DNA of 64,000 bases from Bin87 sp965115825 (GTDB taxonomy: Bacteria > Chloroflexota > Dehalococcoidia > Lucifugimonadales > UBA3495): NCBI GenBank assembly GCA_965115825.1, contig OZ220464.1:2480001-2544000 (forward strand), in the 5' to 3' direction. Positions 17,419 to 26,104 of the stretch are shown one piece after another (positions within the stretch are counted from its first letter, which is position 1; each line of letters opens with the position of its first letter). The notes beneath the pieces were generated by a model, which saw nothing but the letters and a program-made list of their open reading frames with translations, was not told where the DNA came from and made no database searches. The translations under genes and the position numbers were made by a program.

Positions 17419-18552
17419 TTACTTCTTGATGACGTCAAGCTTCGGGAAGTTGCCGTTAACGATGGGATTCGCGTCCATGCCCATCCAGTCTTCCACGATG
17501 GTGGAATACGCCCCGCGGAAGTCGTAGTTGGGAACCAGGTCGCCCTGCTCCAGATCCTCGGCCTTGCGGGAGGGGTACTCGCCGTAGAGACCGCCCTTGA
17601 CCGGGTCGCCGATGACGAAGGCCGCGCCGGCTGCGCCGTGGTCGGTGCCGGAGCCGTTGTCACGGACGCGGCGGCCGAACTCGGAGAACAGATACATGAC
17701 AATGTTCTCGCCGGTGTTGTGCTCTTTCATGTCCTGGAAAAAGGCGCTGATGCCCTCGGAGACTTCCTTCCACAGCACGGGATGGGCCGCAGCCTCCCCG
17801 GCGTGGGTGTCAAAGCTGCCGTGCTGGGTGTAGAAAATCTTGGTCCCCAGGTCGGCCATGTACACCTGGGCGATGTCCCGCAGGTGCTGCGCAATGGGGC
17901 TGTTGGGATATTCCACGTTGCTGGAGTAACGCTCCGGCGCCACCTTCACAATATCGGCGCCGACCATAGCGTCAGTGCCGGTGGAGCGCAGGTAGTCGTT
18001 AACGAAGCTGCCGCCCACGGTGGGAGCGTACATCTTGGAGAACAGATCCAGAGCCTTGGAGCGCTGGTCAGCGTCCGCAATGCCGGTGAGCAGGCCGTAG
18101 GTGCTCAGGTCGGCGATGGCGGCTACGGGCACGCCGGGAACGGCTAGCGCGCGGGGCAGGCCGTGGCCGAAGTTGATGGCCGTCAGCACGTTCTCCTTGT
18201 TGGGGTCCAGCTCGCGCGCCACGCGGCCGGCCCAGCCTTCCGTGCCTACCTTGTCCGGTTCACAGGTATGCCAGATGTCCATGCTGCGGAAGTGCGAGCG
18301 GGGGCTGTCCGCGTAGCCGATCCCGTGAATGACGGCCACTTTGCCCTCATCGTACATTTCCTTGATGGGGCCCATAGTGGGCATGAAGCCGAGCTCGTCG
18401 TTGATGGGAATGATGTCTTCCCGCTCATAGCGAATGGTCGGCCGGTTGTCGTAGTACAGCGAGTCGTTGTAGGGGATCACCGTGTTGAAGTAGTCGTTGC
18501 CGCCGGTGAGCTGCAGGACCACGATGACCGGATCTTTCTTGGTGGAGGTCAT
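17419..18552 (-). CDS. DUF1501 protein
   Basis: A 377-residue protein of the DUF1501 family, part of the alkaline-phosphatase/sulfatase-like superfamily. Typical features are LQLTGGNDYFNTVIPYND near the N-terminus, HSPR-like SPRSHFRSMDIWHT, the DTHAGEAAAHPVLW segment and SEFGRRVRDNGSGTDHGAAG near the C-terminus. Many DUF1501 proteins carry a Tat signal; this one starts directly at the fold (MTSTKKDPVIVVL) and has none visible. AAGGAG precedes the start. It sits between DUF1800 and NHL genes on one strand. DUF1800 and DUF1501 commonly occur side by side, but their joint function is not established. Confidence 0.9.
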   Translation of the reverse strand: MTSTKKDPVIVVLQLTGGNDYFNTVIPYNDSLYYDNRPTIRYEREDIIPINDELGFMPTMGPIKEMYDEGKVAVIHGIGYADSPRSHFRSMDIWHTCEPDKVGTEGWAGRVARELDPNKENVLTAINFGHGLPRALAVPGVPVAAIADLSTYGLLTGIADADQRSKALDLFSKMYAPTVGGSFVNDYLRSTGTDAMVGADIVKVAPERYSSNVEYPNSPIAQHLRDIAQVYMADLGTKIFYTQHGSFDTHAGEAAAHPVLWKEVSEGISAFFQDMKEHNTGENIVMYLFSEFGRRVRDNGSGTDHGAAGAAFVIGDPVKGGLYGEYPSRKAEDLEQGDLVPNYDFRGAYSTIVEDWMGMDANPIVNGNFPKLDVIKK

Positions 18553-18643
18553 TGCGTATGCTCCTTATTTTTGTGTGGTTGTTCGCCCGGTTTGCCTGCC
18601 GAAAGCGCCGGGGCGAGCGAGCTGCGCCCCGGCCCATTTCCGA

Positions 18644-20044
18644 TTAGCCGAACTGGTACTCGGTGGTCGCGCTGATTAGAGCCATCGTCTCACCGATGCG
18701 GGTGGCCGTGGCTGTACGGTCGCCCCAATTGACCTTGCCGCCGGCGCGGACGTGCTCGGCCAGCTGCCCGCGGGTCTCTTCGCTCAGCTCGACGAAGCCC
18801 ATGTAGTCAGTGCAGGCGTCCAGCAGATGGTCGGCGGTGGCCACTCCCTCCGCCTCCATGTTGGCGATAATATCGCGCATCCCGGGCAACTCGGGGTTGG
18901 ACACCCGGTCGGCCACAAAGTTGATGCGAGCCAGCAGCGCGCCGGAGTTAATCCATTCCAAGCCCGTGTGCCAGCCTTCCACCGACGGCGGGTCCAATAT
19001 GGACTGCCCCATATAGGTAGGCTCCTTGCCAATGTTCAGCAGGCCCGGGTCCGGGTTCTCAAAGAGGCCGACCATGCGCAGGGTTCCGGCCACCACTTCG
19101 GCGGGACTCTTAATCTTCTGGTAGCGAGCGTCCTTGAACCACTGCGCGTTGAACATATGGCGCAAGACGGCCTTCATCTCAAAGCCGGAGTCCTCGAACA
19201 CTTGGCACATCTCTTCCAGCGCATCCTCATCCCGCGCCGGCTCGATGGTCCAGGCGGGAACCTGCGGCTCGTCAGCGACGAAGAAGTTGTACAGATGGCG
19301 GCAAATGAAGCGGGAGGTCGCCGGCTCTTCCAGGATGATGTCAATGATGTCCTCACCGTTGAAGTTGCCGGTGCGCCCCAAGAAGGTCTTTTCCCCGAAA
19401 TCGTGGTCTTCTTCCCGGTATTCAAACTTCCAGGGGTAGCGGCCATAGGGCGCGCGGGGCAGCTTGGCCTGGATGGTCCAGCCGGTAAAGGCGCGCGAGC
19501 ACTCTCGGACATCAACCTCGGTGTAGTTGGAAACGCCCATGGAGAACAATTCCAGAAGCTCCCGGCCCCAGTTCTCGTTCACCGCGTCCCGATGGTTTTC
19601 GTTGTTGTCCAGCCAGAAAATCATGGCCGGATTCTTGGACAGCTCAATGAGAATGTCCCGGTAGTTGCCCATCCCGTGCTCCCGGAGCATATCGATCTGC
19701 TCGAGCAACTGGTCGCAATTGTCGACCTTGGAGTTGCCGGTGGCGAACACGTGGTGCCAGAAGAGCGTCATCTTCTCTTCCAAAGGCCGGTCGCTGGATA
19801 CCATGTTGTACATCCAGTTGGCCTGTCCGGAGAAGGGAACTCCGCCGGGAAGCAAAAAACTCGGGTGATACCGCAGCAGCAGCGCCATCTTGCCGCCTTC
19901 GTTTTCCGCCGGCGGATCGATAAGCTCTTCTACAGTAGCTTCGTAGCCCTGGGCAACGCAGCGTTCCAACTCAGTGCGGTTGGCGCCAAAGCCGGCGCGC
20001 CGCATCAGGTGGGCCATCAATGCCAGGTCGTCTTTATGTGACAT
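18644..20044 (-). CDS. DUF1800 protein
   Basis: A 466-residue DUF1800 protein. Recognisable features are HLMRRAGFGANRTELERCV at the N-terminus, TLFWHHVFATGNSKV, NENWGRELLELFSMGVSNYT, REFTG-like CSRAFTGWTI and the C-terminal DPPSVEGWHTGLEWINS. AAGGAGG lies just upstream of the ATG at 20044. It is the first gene of the operon that continues into DUF1501 and the NHL protein. Family function is unproven; DUF1800-DUF1501 pairs are widespread in Planctomycetes, Chloroflexi and Bacteroidetes. Confidence 0.9.
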   Translation of the reverse strand: MSHKDDLALMAHLMRRAGFGANRTELERCVAQGYEATVEELIDPPAENEGGKMALLLRYHPSFLLPGGVPFSGQANWMYNMVSSDRPLEEKMTLFWHHVFATGNSKVDNCDQLLEQIDMLREHGMGNYRDILIELSKNPAMIFWLDNNENHRDAVNENWGRELLELFSMGVSNYTEVDVRECSRAFTGWTIQAKLPRAPYGRYPWKFEYREEDHDFGEKTFLGRTGNFNGEDIIDIILEEPATSRFICRHLYNFFVADEPQVPAWTIEPARDEDALEEMCQVFEDSGFEMKAVLRHMFNAQWFKDARYQKIKSPAEVVAGTLRMVGLFENPDPGLLNIGKEPTYMGQSILDPPSVEGWHTGLEWINSGALLARINFVADRVSNPELPGMRDIIANMEAEGVATADHLLDACTDYMGFVELSEETRGQLAEHVRAGGKVNWGDRTATATRIGETMALISATTEYQFG

Positions 20045-20127
20045 CCTGTGCCTCCTTGCCTGCGATTTCGTTCTACCTGTGCCGGAAACAGGCAGCGTCC
20101 CACCCGTCCGACTTGCGATTTGCCCGT

Positions 20128-20156
20128 AGTCTAATCAGGTTGCAGCGACGTGTCAA
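20128..20156 (-). promoter_or_regulatory. Promoter of the DUF1800-DUF1501-NHL operon
   Basis: On the minus strand TTGACA (20151-20156) is separated by exactly 17 bp from TAGACT (20128-20133), about 84 bp upstream of the DUF1800 start. Just upstream (20168-20185) is an imperfect TATCA/TGATA inverted repeat that could be an operator. Confidence 0.7.
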
Positions 20157-20300
20157 CCGAAAACTGGCATATCACTCAAATTTGATAACGATTATAAAGT
20201 GGTAACGAACCCTGCGCTACGCTATGCCCGGAACTCCTGGGCTTGCTTTCCCGCCGGCCCAAGCGCGACGGAGCCAAAATAACGGACCCACCGAGCAGCT

Positions 20301-20741
20301 TCATTTCGAAACCGCCCATGCCGGCGGGGGCGCGTGAGGCACGGATGGATCCTCGTCTGCGGGAATCTGCGCTATCAGCCGCCCGTTTTCCACTCGCACA
20401 TCGTGGAAGAACAGCTGAGCCCTCGGGCCGTTCACGCATACCCCTTGGCTCTCCTCAAACCGCCACCCGTGGTCCGGGCACAGGAAGCTCTTTTCCCACT
20501 TGACCACTCGCCCAAAGGCGTGCGGGCATACCATAGACAGCAGGCGATACTGTCCGTCCCGCGCCCTGGCCAGCCAGAACTCTTCGCCGCCGTCCAATCT
20601 CACCCGCGCCGGCAACGTCGGAAAGTCCGCCTCCGCGCCTATGTCCACCTTGCGCGCCGGGGCCATCCTGTTCCTGCCAATCTCGGCAGGATCCGTTGCC
20701 ATTGCCATGCGCCGGCGGCGGTGGTAAATGTTCTCACTCAT
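20301..20741 (-). CDS. Rieske [2Fe-2S] domain protein
   Basis: A 146-residue protein with a Rieske cluster-binding pair: CPH (C72, H74) and CPDH (C88, H91), with the intervening GRVVKWEKSFL. The surrounding strands (FWLARARDGQYRLLSMVCPH, DHGWRFEESQGVCVNGP) fit a soluble Rieske ferredoxin or the N-terminal part of a dioxygenase. No catalytic oxygenase domain follows. It is probably an electron-transfer component. The small gene upstream on the same strand (20790-21095) may be a partner. Confidence 0.8.
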   Translation of the reverse strand: MSENIYHRRRRMAMATDPAEIGRNRMAPARKVDIGAEADFPTLPARVRLDGGEEFWLARARDGQYRLLSMVCPHAFGRVVKWEKSFLCPDHGWRFEESQGVCVNGPRAQLFFHDVRVENGRLIAQIPADEDPSVPHAPPPAWAVSK

Positions 20742-20789
20742 CGTATAGCTCCGGCCACGCAGCGCATCTGCGCCTGTCGCTCAAGTCGG

Positions 20790-21095
20790 TCAGTCGGCGG
20801 GCAGGCCGCCAAAAGCCTCTTCCATAGCAATAATAGGGAAAATCTCGGCGCGGTTCCAGGCGGCCAGCCCCATATCAATAACCGCGCCCTCAACGGCATG
20901 GGCATCCGGGCCTTCCAGCGCCAGCCAGGTTCGGTGCGACGACTTGCCGACCCAACCTCCTCGATACTCACAGCCCCGATACGCCAGGATTTCGTCCATC
21001 TCTGCGGACATTCGCAGCGCCCGGTCGCGTACGCCCAAATCCACGCCGGGGCAGCGTTCCGGCGCGTGTTCCAGCGATACCATATACAAGCCCAT
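20790..21095 (-). CDS. Small uncharacterised protein
   Basis: A 101-residue protein with an alternating strand/helix pattern (GLYMVSLEHAPERCPGV at the start, then HRTWLALEGPDAHAVEGAV) that resembles small ferredoxin-fold dimeric proteins, but I cannot assign a family. The Cys in HAPERCPG is notable. It lies 48 bp upstream of the Rieske gene and 40 bp downstream of the BtuF-like gene, all on the minus strand, suggesting one transcript. Confidence 0.55.
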   Translation of the reverse strand: MGLYMVSLEHAPERCPGVDLGVRDRALRMSAEMDEILAYRGCEYRGGWVGKSSHRTWLALEGPDAHAVEGAVIDMGLAAWNRAEIFPIIAMEEAFGGLPAD

Positions 21096-21135
21096 AACAG
21101 CGCCCCTCCCGAGCCGATGTCATCCCAAGCCGATG

Positions 21136-22071
21136 TCATCCCACAGCCGCTGGCGAACCCAGAGTCGCCGGCTGGAAAATCCCACGCCGAGCCAATCCCG
21201 CAAACACCTCCGGGCGCATCGCTTCCGCCAACCCTTCCAGAACGTCAACTACCCGCGGCCCGTGCCGGCTCGGTATCTGGCCGTCGAACAGATAAACCCG
21301 ACCCTCCTGCACCGCATCCAGAGCGTTCCATTCCGCCCGCTCCGACAGGCGCGCAGTCTCAACGATAGTACGGTTCATATCAAAGGCGCAAGGCATAACC
21401 ATCACGTAGTCCGGCTGGTAGTCCACAACTTCGTCCCAGCCTACTTCCCGCGACTTGCCCCACTTCTCGGCCAGTCCCTCCTCCCCGCCGGCCAGTTCCA
21501 CCAACTCCGGCGTCCATTGCCCGGTGTTGCGCAGCGGTTCCAGCCAGTCGATGCAGAATACTCTGGGGCGCCGACCGTCGGCTGCGCGCTGAGCCACGTA
21601 ATCAGCGCGGGAACGCAGCTGCGACACCAGAGCGGCGGCCCTTCCCGGAACCTCGGCAGCCTCTCCAATCCGTCGGATATTGTCAAAAATGTCATCCAGC
21701 CCCGCCGGCCTGATGCTCAATATCTCCGGAGAATAGTCCAGCGCTTTCGCCGCCGTTTCAAACACCGAACCAGCCCCCACGGCGCAAACCTCGCAAAGCT
21801 CCTGAGTCAAAATCAGGTCGGGACGCAGACGACGCAGTAAGTCGCTATTAATTATGTAAAGCGGATTACCGGCCGATCGCGCCTGTTGGATAATAGCGTC
21901 TATCTCGGCGCTGCTCAGATGCGACTTGCTGCGAATGCTATGGCTCACTACCGGCCGCCCCTGCGCCGCCGCCGGATAATCGCACATATGCGACACGCCA
22001 ACCAGCGAATCCCCCAAGCCGAGGGCAAACACAACCTCCGTCGCGCTGGGCAGTAATGACACGATACGCAT
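21136..22071 (-). CDS. BtuF-like cobalamin/metal-chelate binding protein
   Basis: About 311 residues of the periplasmic binding protein family that includes BtuF. It starts with MRIVSLLPSATEVVFALGL and has VGVSHMCDYP, DLILTQELCEVCAV and GWDEVVDYQPDYVMVMPC. No signal peptide or lipobox precedes the fold, so unlike BtuF it is probably cytoplasmic or exported by another route; such leaderless versions occur in several phyla. No ABC permease or ATPase is adjacent. In-frame ATGs at 22080 and 22107 are alternatives, since no clear ribosome-binding site decides. Confidence 0.75.
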   Translation of the reverse strand: MRIVSLLPSATEVVFALGLGDSLVGVSHMCDYPAAAQGRPVVSHSIRSKSHLSSAEIDAIIQQARSAGNPLYIINSDLLRRLRPDLILTQELCEVCAVGAGSVFETAAKALDYSPEILSIRPAGLDDIFDNIRRIGEAAEVPGRAAALVSQLRSRADYVAQRAADGRRPRVFCIDWLEPLRNTGQWTPELVELAGGEEGLAEKWGKSREVGWDEVVDYQPDYVMVMPCAFDMNRTIVETARLSERAEWNALDAVQEGRVYLFDGQIPSRHGPRVVDVLEGLAEAMRPEVFAGLARRGIFQPATLGSPAAVG

Positions 22072-22137
22072 GGCCGGCATTGTAGGCCCATTCGCTGGTA
22101 ATGGCAATCACCCAACACCATGCGCCGCGCCGCTTGT

Positions 22138-22143
22138 TATAAT
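22138..22143 (+). promoter_or_regulatory. Candidate -10 box before the Uma2-folD-queA run
   Basis: TATAAT on the plus strand, 40 bp upstream of the Uma2 start at 22183, in the gap divergent from the BtuF-like gene. No good -35 is seen at 17 bp. Confidence 0.4.
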
Positions 22144-22182
22144 GCTATGATATGAACGATACCACAAAGGGCGAATCACGCC

Positions 22183-22856
22183 ATGACCGCCGCGTTAAAA
22201 CCTACCGCTAAAGCAGCCCAAGCCCCAAACCCCCATGCCCTTATCGCAGAGCCGACCGGGACCATCCGCTTGCAGCTGGCTCCCTTGGGCATCGACCACC
22301 AAGCCGATGATTTCCCAGTCCGTTTCATCGATTTCTGCGAGCGGAACGACCTTTACCAGATGGAAGTCAACGCCGCAGGAGCGCTGCTGATACTGCCTAT
22401 GACCGGATTCCGAGGTAGCCGACAAGAGACCCACATCAATGGGTTTATATTCAATTGGACAATCGCCAACGGCGGCATCCACGCCTCGCAAACCGGCCGC
22501 TTCCGGCTGCCTTCCGGCGAAGTGCGGGGGCCGGACGCTGCCTGGATGACCCAACAACGTTTTGACGCCCAAACCGCTGAACAACGCGAAACGGTCATCA
22601 ACGGCCCGCCCGACTTCGTAGCCGAAACCCGCTCCCGAACCGACAGCCTCCGTCCCTTGCAAAACAAGATGGCTCTGTGGATCGCCGGCGGCGTTCGCCT
22701 CGGTTGGCTGATTGACGCCCGCAGCCGGCAGGTTCACATCTACGCGCCGCGCCTCCCGAACCGCAAGTACTGGACGACCCGGAAACGCTGGACGGCGAAG
22801 ACGTAATGCCCGGCTTCTCCTTCCCGGTGCGCCGGTACATCTTTGACCTGGAATAA
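22183..22856 (+). pseudogene. Uma2-family nuclease, frameshifted near the C-terminus
   Basis: Uma2 (DUF820) PD-(D/E)xK-fold protein. The core is intact to about residue 190: RGPDAAWMTQQRF, PPDFVAETRSRTD, QNKMALWIAGGVRLGWLIDA. Past about 22750 the open frame turns basic and stops at 22806. In the -1 frame the expected tail PEPQVLDDPETLDGEDVMPG continues to a TAA at 22854-22856. A single-base change in the GC-only stretch around 22745-22760 would restore the full protein. It could be a sequencing error, a pseudogene or a programmed shift; no slippery heptamer is evident. folD starts 12 bp later. Confidence 0.65.
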
Positions 22857-22868
22857 ACCGGCAAACCC

Positions 22869-23762
22869 ATGTCTGCCCGAATACTCAACGGCAACGAACT
22901 CGCCGCCGCTCTCCGCTCCGAAGTCGCACGTAACGCAGCCGAACTCTTCGCCGACTCCGGCGTACGGCCCGGCTTGGCCGCTATCCTCGTCGGCAACGAC
23001 CCGGCCTCCGACGTGTACGTCCGCAACAAGCGCCGCGCCTGTGACGAAGCCGGCATTTTCTCCGAGACTTTCCGCTTGCCTGACCACGCGACGCAAGTTG
23101 AACTGGACGCTCTCATCAACAGTCTCAACGCCAATCCCGCCTTCCATGGCATTTTGATACAGCTGCCTCTGCCCCCGCATCTCAACGAAACCGACGCCAT
23201 CCAACGGATTGACCCCAACAAAGACGTTGACGGTCTGCATCCCGTGAGTCAAGGCCGGCTGCTGCAAGGTCTCCCCGGGTTCCTACCCTGCACGCCGGCC
23301 GGCGTGCAGCAGCTTTTGCTCCGCTCCGGCTACGACCCGGCCGGCCAGCGCGTGGTCATCGTAGGACGCAGCAACATCGTCGGCAAGCCTCTCGCTGCCC
23401 TCCTGATGCAGCGCCGGCCCGGCAGCAACGCTACCGTCACCCTTTGCCATACCCAAACGCGAAACCTCCCCGACATCACCCGTCAGGCAGACATTCTGGT
23501 GGCCGCTATGGGCGTTCCCGCCGCCATCACCGCCGACATGGTCCGCCACAGCGCCGTAGTCATCGACGTCGGCATCAACCGCGTTGATGATGCCAGCCGG
23601 CGCCGGGGCTATCGCCTGGCCGGCGACGTTGACTTTGACCCGGTGGCCGCCAAAGCCGAAGCCATCACCCCCGTTCCCGGCGGCATCGGCCCCATGACCG
23701 TCGCCATGCTCATCAGCAACACCCTGGACGCCGCCCGCGCCAGCGCCAATGCGAACCGCTGA
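22869..23762 (+). CDS. folD: Methylene-THF dehydrogenase/cyclohydrolase FolD
   Basis: Bifunctional cytoplasmic enzyme of 297 residues interconverting methylene-, methenyl- and formyl-tetrahydrofolate with NADP. Signatures are complete: YVRNKRRACDEAGI (catalytic YxxxK), QLPLPPHLNE, the PGFLPCTPAGVQQLL loop, GRSNIVGKPLA of the nucleotide site and the C-terminal VPGGIGPMTVAML. The last 14 bases overlap the start of queA, so the two genes are translationally coupled. Confidence 0.95.
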   Translation: MSARILNGNELAAALRSEVARNAAELFADSGVRPGLAAILVGNDPASDVYVRNKRRACDEAGIFSETFRLPDHATQVELDALINSLNANPAFHGILIQLPLPPHLNETDAIQRIDPNKDVDGLHPVSQGRLLQGLPGFLPCTPAGVQQLLLRSGYDPAGQRVVIVGRSNIVGKPLAALLMQRRPGSNATVTLCHTQTRNLPDITRQADILVAAMGVPAAITADMVRHSAVVIDVGINRVDDASRRRGYRLAGDVDFDPVAAKAEAITPVPGGIGPMTVAMLISNTLDAARASANANR

Positions 23763-24795
23763 TTTTGACTACCCCCTGCCCCAGGAACGCATCGCGCAAA
23801 CTCCGGCAGAACCCCGGGACTCATCCCGCCTGTTGGTGCTGCATCGCTCAAAGCCGGACGGAGCCCTAGACCACCGCAGATTTCGCAACCTGACCGACTA
23901 CCTCCATCCCGGCGACCTGATGGTGTTCAACCGCAGCCGAGTGATACCGGCCCGACTCTTCGGCACGGAAACGCGCTCCGGCGCGCCCATTGAAATCCTG
24001 CTCGTCCGTCGCGTGCGGCCGGGAACCTGGCAGGCCCTGGGCCGCCCCGGCCGACGCCTGCGCCCCGGCGCTGAGCTGATAATTGACGGTTACGCCAGAT
24101 CCGAACCGGTTCGAATTGCAGTCTTGGCAGCGCAGGAAAACGGCCTGCGCCTAGTCCGCCTCTCCGACGACAGCTCACTGGAAGGACTTGGCCAGCTGCC
24201 CTTGCCGCCCTACATCAAGGAAACTCCGGACAACCCTGAACGCTACCAGACCGTCTATGCCGACGCCCCCGGCAGCGTCGCCGCGCCCACCGCCGGCCTG
24301 CACTTCACCGATGCCCTGCTCGACAACATCCGCTGCCGGGGCGTAGCCACCGCCTGGGTAACCCTGCACGTAGGCTTGGATACTTTCCGCCCGGTGCGCG
24401 GCGAAAACATCGCCGAGCACAAAATACACACCGAATGGTACGAATTGCCGCCCGAAACCGCCGATGCCATCAACCGGGCCCGGCGGAACGACAGCCGCAT
24501 CATCGCCGTCGGCACCACCACCGTCCGCACCCTGGAACACGTCGCCCAGGACGCCCACAACGCCGGCGCATCCGAAATCGCCGCTTCCACCGGCGACGCC
24601 GACCTCTTCATCCTCCCCGGCCACCAATTCCGCTTGGTGGACGCCATGCTGACCAACTTCCACCTGCCCCGCTCCACCCTGCTGATGCTGGTATCCGCCT
24701 TCGCCGGCCGCCAGCGCATCCTGGCCGCCTACCACGAGGCCATCGCGCGCGAATACCGCTTCTACTCCTTCGGCGACGCCATGCTGATTCTGTAG
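23749..24795 (+). CDS. queA: S-adenosylmethionine:tRNA ribosyltransferase-isomerase QueA
   Basis: A 348-residue enzyme that transfers the ribosyl part of SAM to preQ1 in tRNA to give epoxyqueuosine. It begins DFDYPLPQERIAQTPAEPRD, with RLLVLHR and VFNRSRVIPARLFG following, and contains the conserved APTAGLHFT segment, THxGLDTFRPV-like LHVGLDTFRPV and the C-terminal NFHLPRSTLLMLVSAFAG. Length is normal. The ATG overlaps the folD end. The gene ends one base before the convergent Uma2 stop. Confidence 0.95.
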   Translation: MRTADFDYPLPQERIAQTPAEPRDSSRLLVLHRSKPDGALDHRRFRNLTDYLHPGDLMVFNRSRVIPARLFGTETRSGAPIEILLVRRVRPGTWQALGRPGRRLRPGAELIIDGYARSEPVRIAVLAAQENGLRLVRLSDDSSLEGLGQLPLPPYIKETPDNPERYQTVYADAPGSVAAPTAGLHFTDALLDNIRCRGVATAWVTLHVGLDTFRPVRGENIAEHKIHTEWYELPPETADAINRARRNDSRIIAVGTTTVRTLEHVAQDAHNAGASEIAASTGDADLFILPGHQFRLVDAMLTNFHLPRSTLLMLVSAFAGRQRILAAYHEAIAREYRFYSFGDAMLIL

Positions 24796-25365
24796 TTACT
24801 GCCCCCGCGGCCCAAAGCGAAAAATCTCCGCAACTGGACACGCAAAGCCGGGCAATACCGGGTCTCCCACCAGCGTATCGCCCACTCCATAACGCTCCAC
24901 CGAACCGTCGTCGTGATGCGCATACACTTCTTGCGTTTCAGGATACGCCACCAGCGCCAGCCGCACCCCGGCCCCCAACCACATCCGCGTCTTGGCGTCA
25001 ACCTCAGGCTGCCGGTCGTTGGGGGAAACCACCTCCAGCACCAAGTCGGGAATCACGTTAGCGAAACCCCTCATTGGTGGTGGCTGTGCCGCGCGCTCAT
25101 AAGATATAAACCCATAATCAGGAGCGCGTACCGTATCGGGATCCCGTTCAATATGCACGCCGGCATCTGCGCCAACGTCGTGGCCCAAGTCATGCTCCTC
25201 CACAAAATTACCTATCCACCGCCCTAACCTCATCCCTACCATGCTTGAATTGTGACTGGCTGGCGCCATTTCAATCAGCTCTCCCCGAACGAGCTCATAC
25301 CGCTTGCCGTCATCCGGCATCGCCAACAGGTCATCAGCAGTCATCATTGCTTTGGCGGTAGTCAT
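24796..25365 (-). CDS. Uma2-family nuclease-like protein
   Basis: A 189-residue Uma2 (DUF820) protein with the restriction-like core: TADDLLAMPDDGKRYELVRG, RAPDYGFISYER (active-site Asp), LVLEVVSPNDRQPEVDAKTR (Glu and Lys region) and GDPVLPGFACPVAEIF. Proteins of this family are numerous in cyanobacteria and Chloroflexi; their role is not established. GGGAGG lies seven bases upstream of the ATG. It is the second copy of a tandem pair with 25478-26053; the ends of the two proteins are nearly identical while residues about 36-105 differ. Confidence 0.85.
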   Translation of the reverse strand: MTTAKAMMTADDLLAMPDDGKRYELVRGELIEMAPASHNSSMVGMRLGRWIGNFVEEHDLGHDVGADAGVHIERDPDTVRAPDYGFISYERAAQPPPMRGFANVIPDLVLEVVSPNDRQPEVDAKTRMWLGAGVRLALVAYPETQEVYAHHDDGSVERYGVGDTLVGDPVLPGFACPVAEIFRFGPRGQ

Positions 25366-25477
25366 TTCCCAACCTCCCGGTACGGCGGCCCGCTCAGCCC
25401 GGTACGCCGCATTGCAGCGCGGGCCAGCGCGCTAAACCCTCCTATACTGATACTGAACCCACGACGTTATGCTGATT

Positions 25478-26053
25478 TTATGACTGCTGCCCCCGCGACC
25501 CAAAGCGAAAAATCTCCGCAACGGGACACGCAAAGCCGGGCAATACCGGGTCTCCCACCAACGTATCGCCCACTCCATAACGCTCCACCGAACCGTCGTC
25601 GTGATGCGCATACACTTCCTGCGTTTCAGGATACGCCACCAGCGCCAGCCGCACACCGGCACTCAGCCACATCCGCGTCTTGGCGTCAACCTCAGGCTGC
25701 CGGTCGTTGGGGGAAACCACCTCCAGCACCAGGTCGGGGATAACATCCGCATAACCCCGCGACGGAGGCCGTTCCGCCATGCGTTCGTAAGATACAAAAC
25801 CGTAGTCCGGCGCGCGTACAGTATCCGGGCTGCGCTCTATGTTGACCCCGGTCTCAGCAGCAAAGTCGTGCCCTAAGTCATGCTCCTCAATGAAATTGCC
25901 TATCCGCCGCCCAAGGCGCGCGGCGACTCTGCCGTGTTCATGACTTGTCGGCGCCATTTCAATCAGCTCTCCCCGAACGAGCTCATACCGCTTGCCGTCA
26001 TCCGGCATCGCCAACAGGTCATCAGCAGTCATAATTGCTTTGGCGGTAGTCAT
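25478..26053 (-). CDS. Uma2-family nuclease-like protein, tandem paralogue
   Basis: A 191-residue Uma2 protein with the same motifs as its neighbour (RAPDYGFVSYER, LVLEVVSPNDRQPEVDAKTR, LPGFACPVAEIFRFG). It is identical to the neighbour over the first 34 residues apart from one or two changes, and over most of the last 85, but diverged in the middle. Upstream DNA (26054-26098) repeats that of the neighbour (25366-25410), including GGGAGG before the ATG. The third local Uma2 gene, at 22183, is only distantly related to this pair. Confidence 0.85.
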   Translation of the reverse strand: MTTAKAIMTADDLLAMPDDGKRYELVRGELIEMAPTSHEHGRVAARLGRRIGNFIEEHDLGHDFAAETGVNIERSPDTVRAPDYGFVSYERMAERPPSRGYADVIPDLVLEVVSPNDRQPEVDAKTRMWLSAGVRLALVAYPETQEVYAHHDDGSVERYGVGDTLVGDPVLPGFACPVAEIFRFGSRGQQS

Positions 26054-26104
26054 TTCCCAACCTCCCGGTACGGCGGCCCGCTCAGCCCGGTACGTTGCAT
26101 TGCA

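Larger units (their letters stand above)
24796..26098. repeat. Tandem duplication of about 685 bp carrying two Uma2 genes
   Basis: Two adjacent units (about 24796-25410 and 25484-26098) share nearly identical 5' flanks, first 100 bp and last 260 bp of the gene. The middle of the gene is diverged. The two conserved blocks flanking a variable one suggest ongoing gene conversion at the ends or diversifying selection in the middle. Confidence 0.75.

Noticed and set aside
18752..20041. A 429-codon plus-strand frame opposite the DUF1800 gene
   Set aside because: Mirror of a supported gene with a ribosome-binding site and promoter; no recognisable domain.
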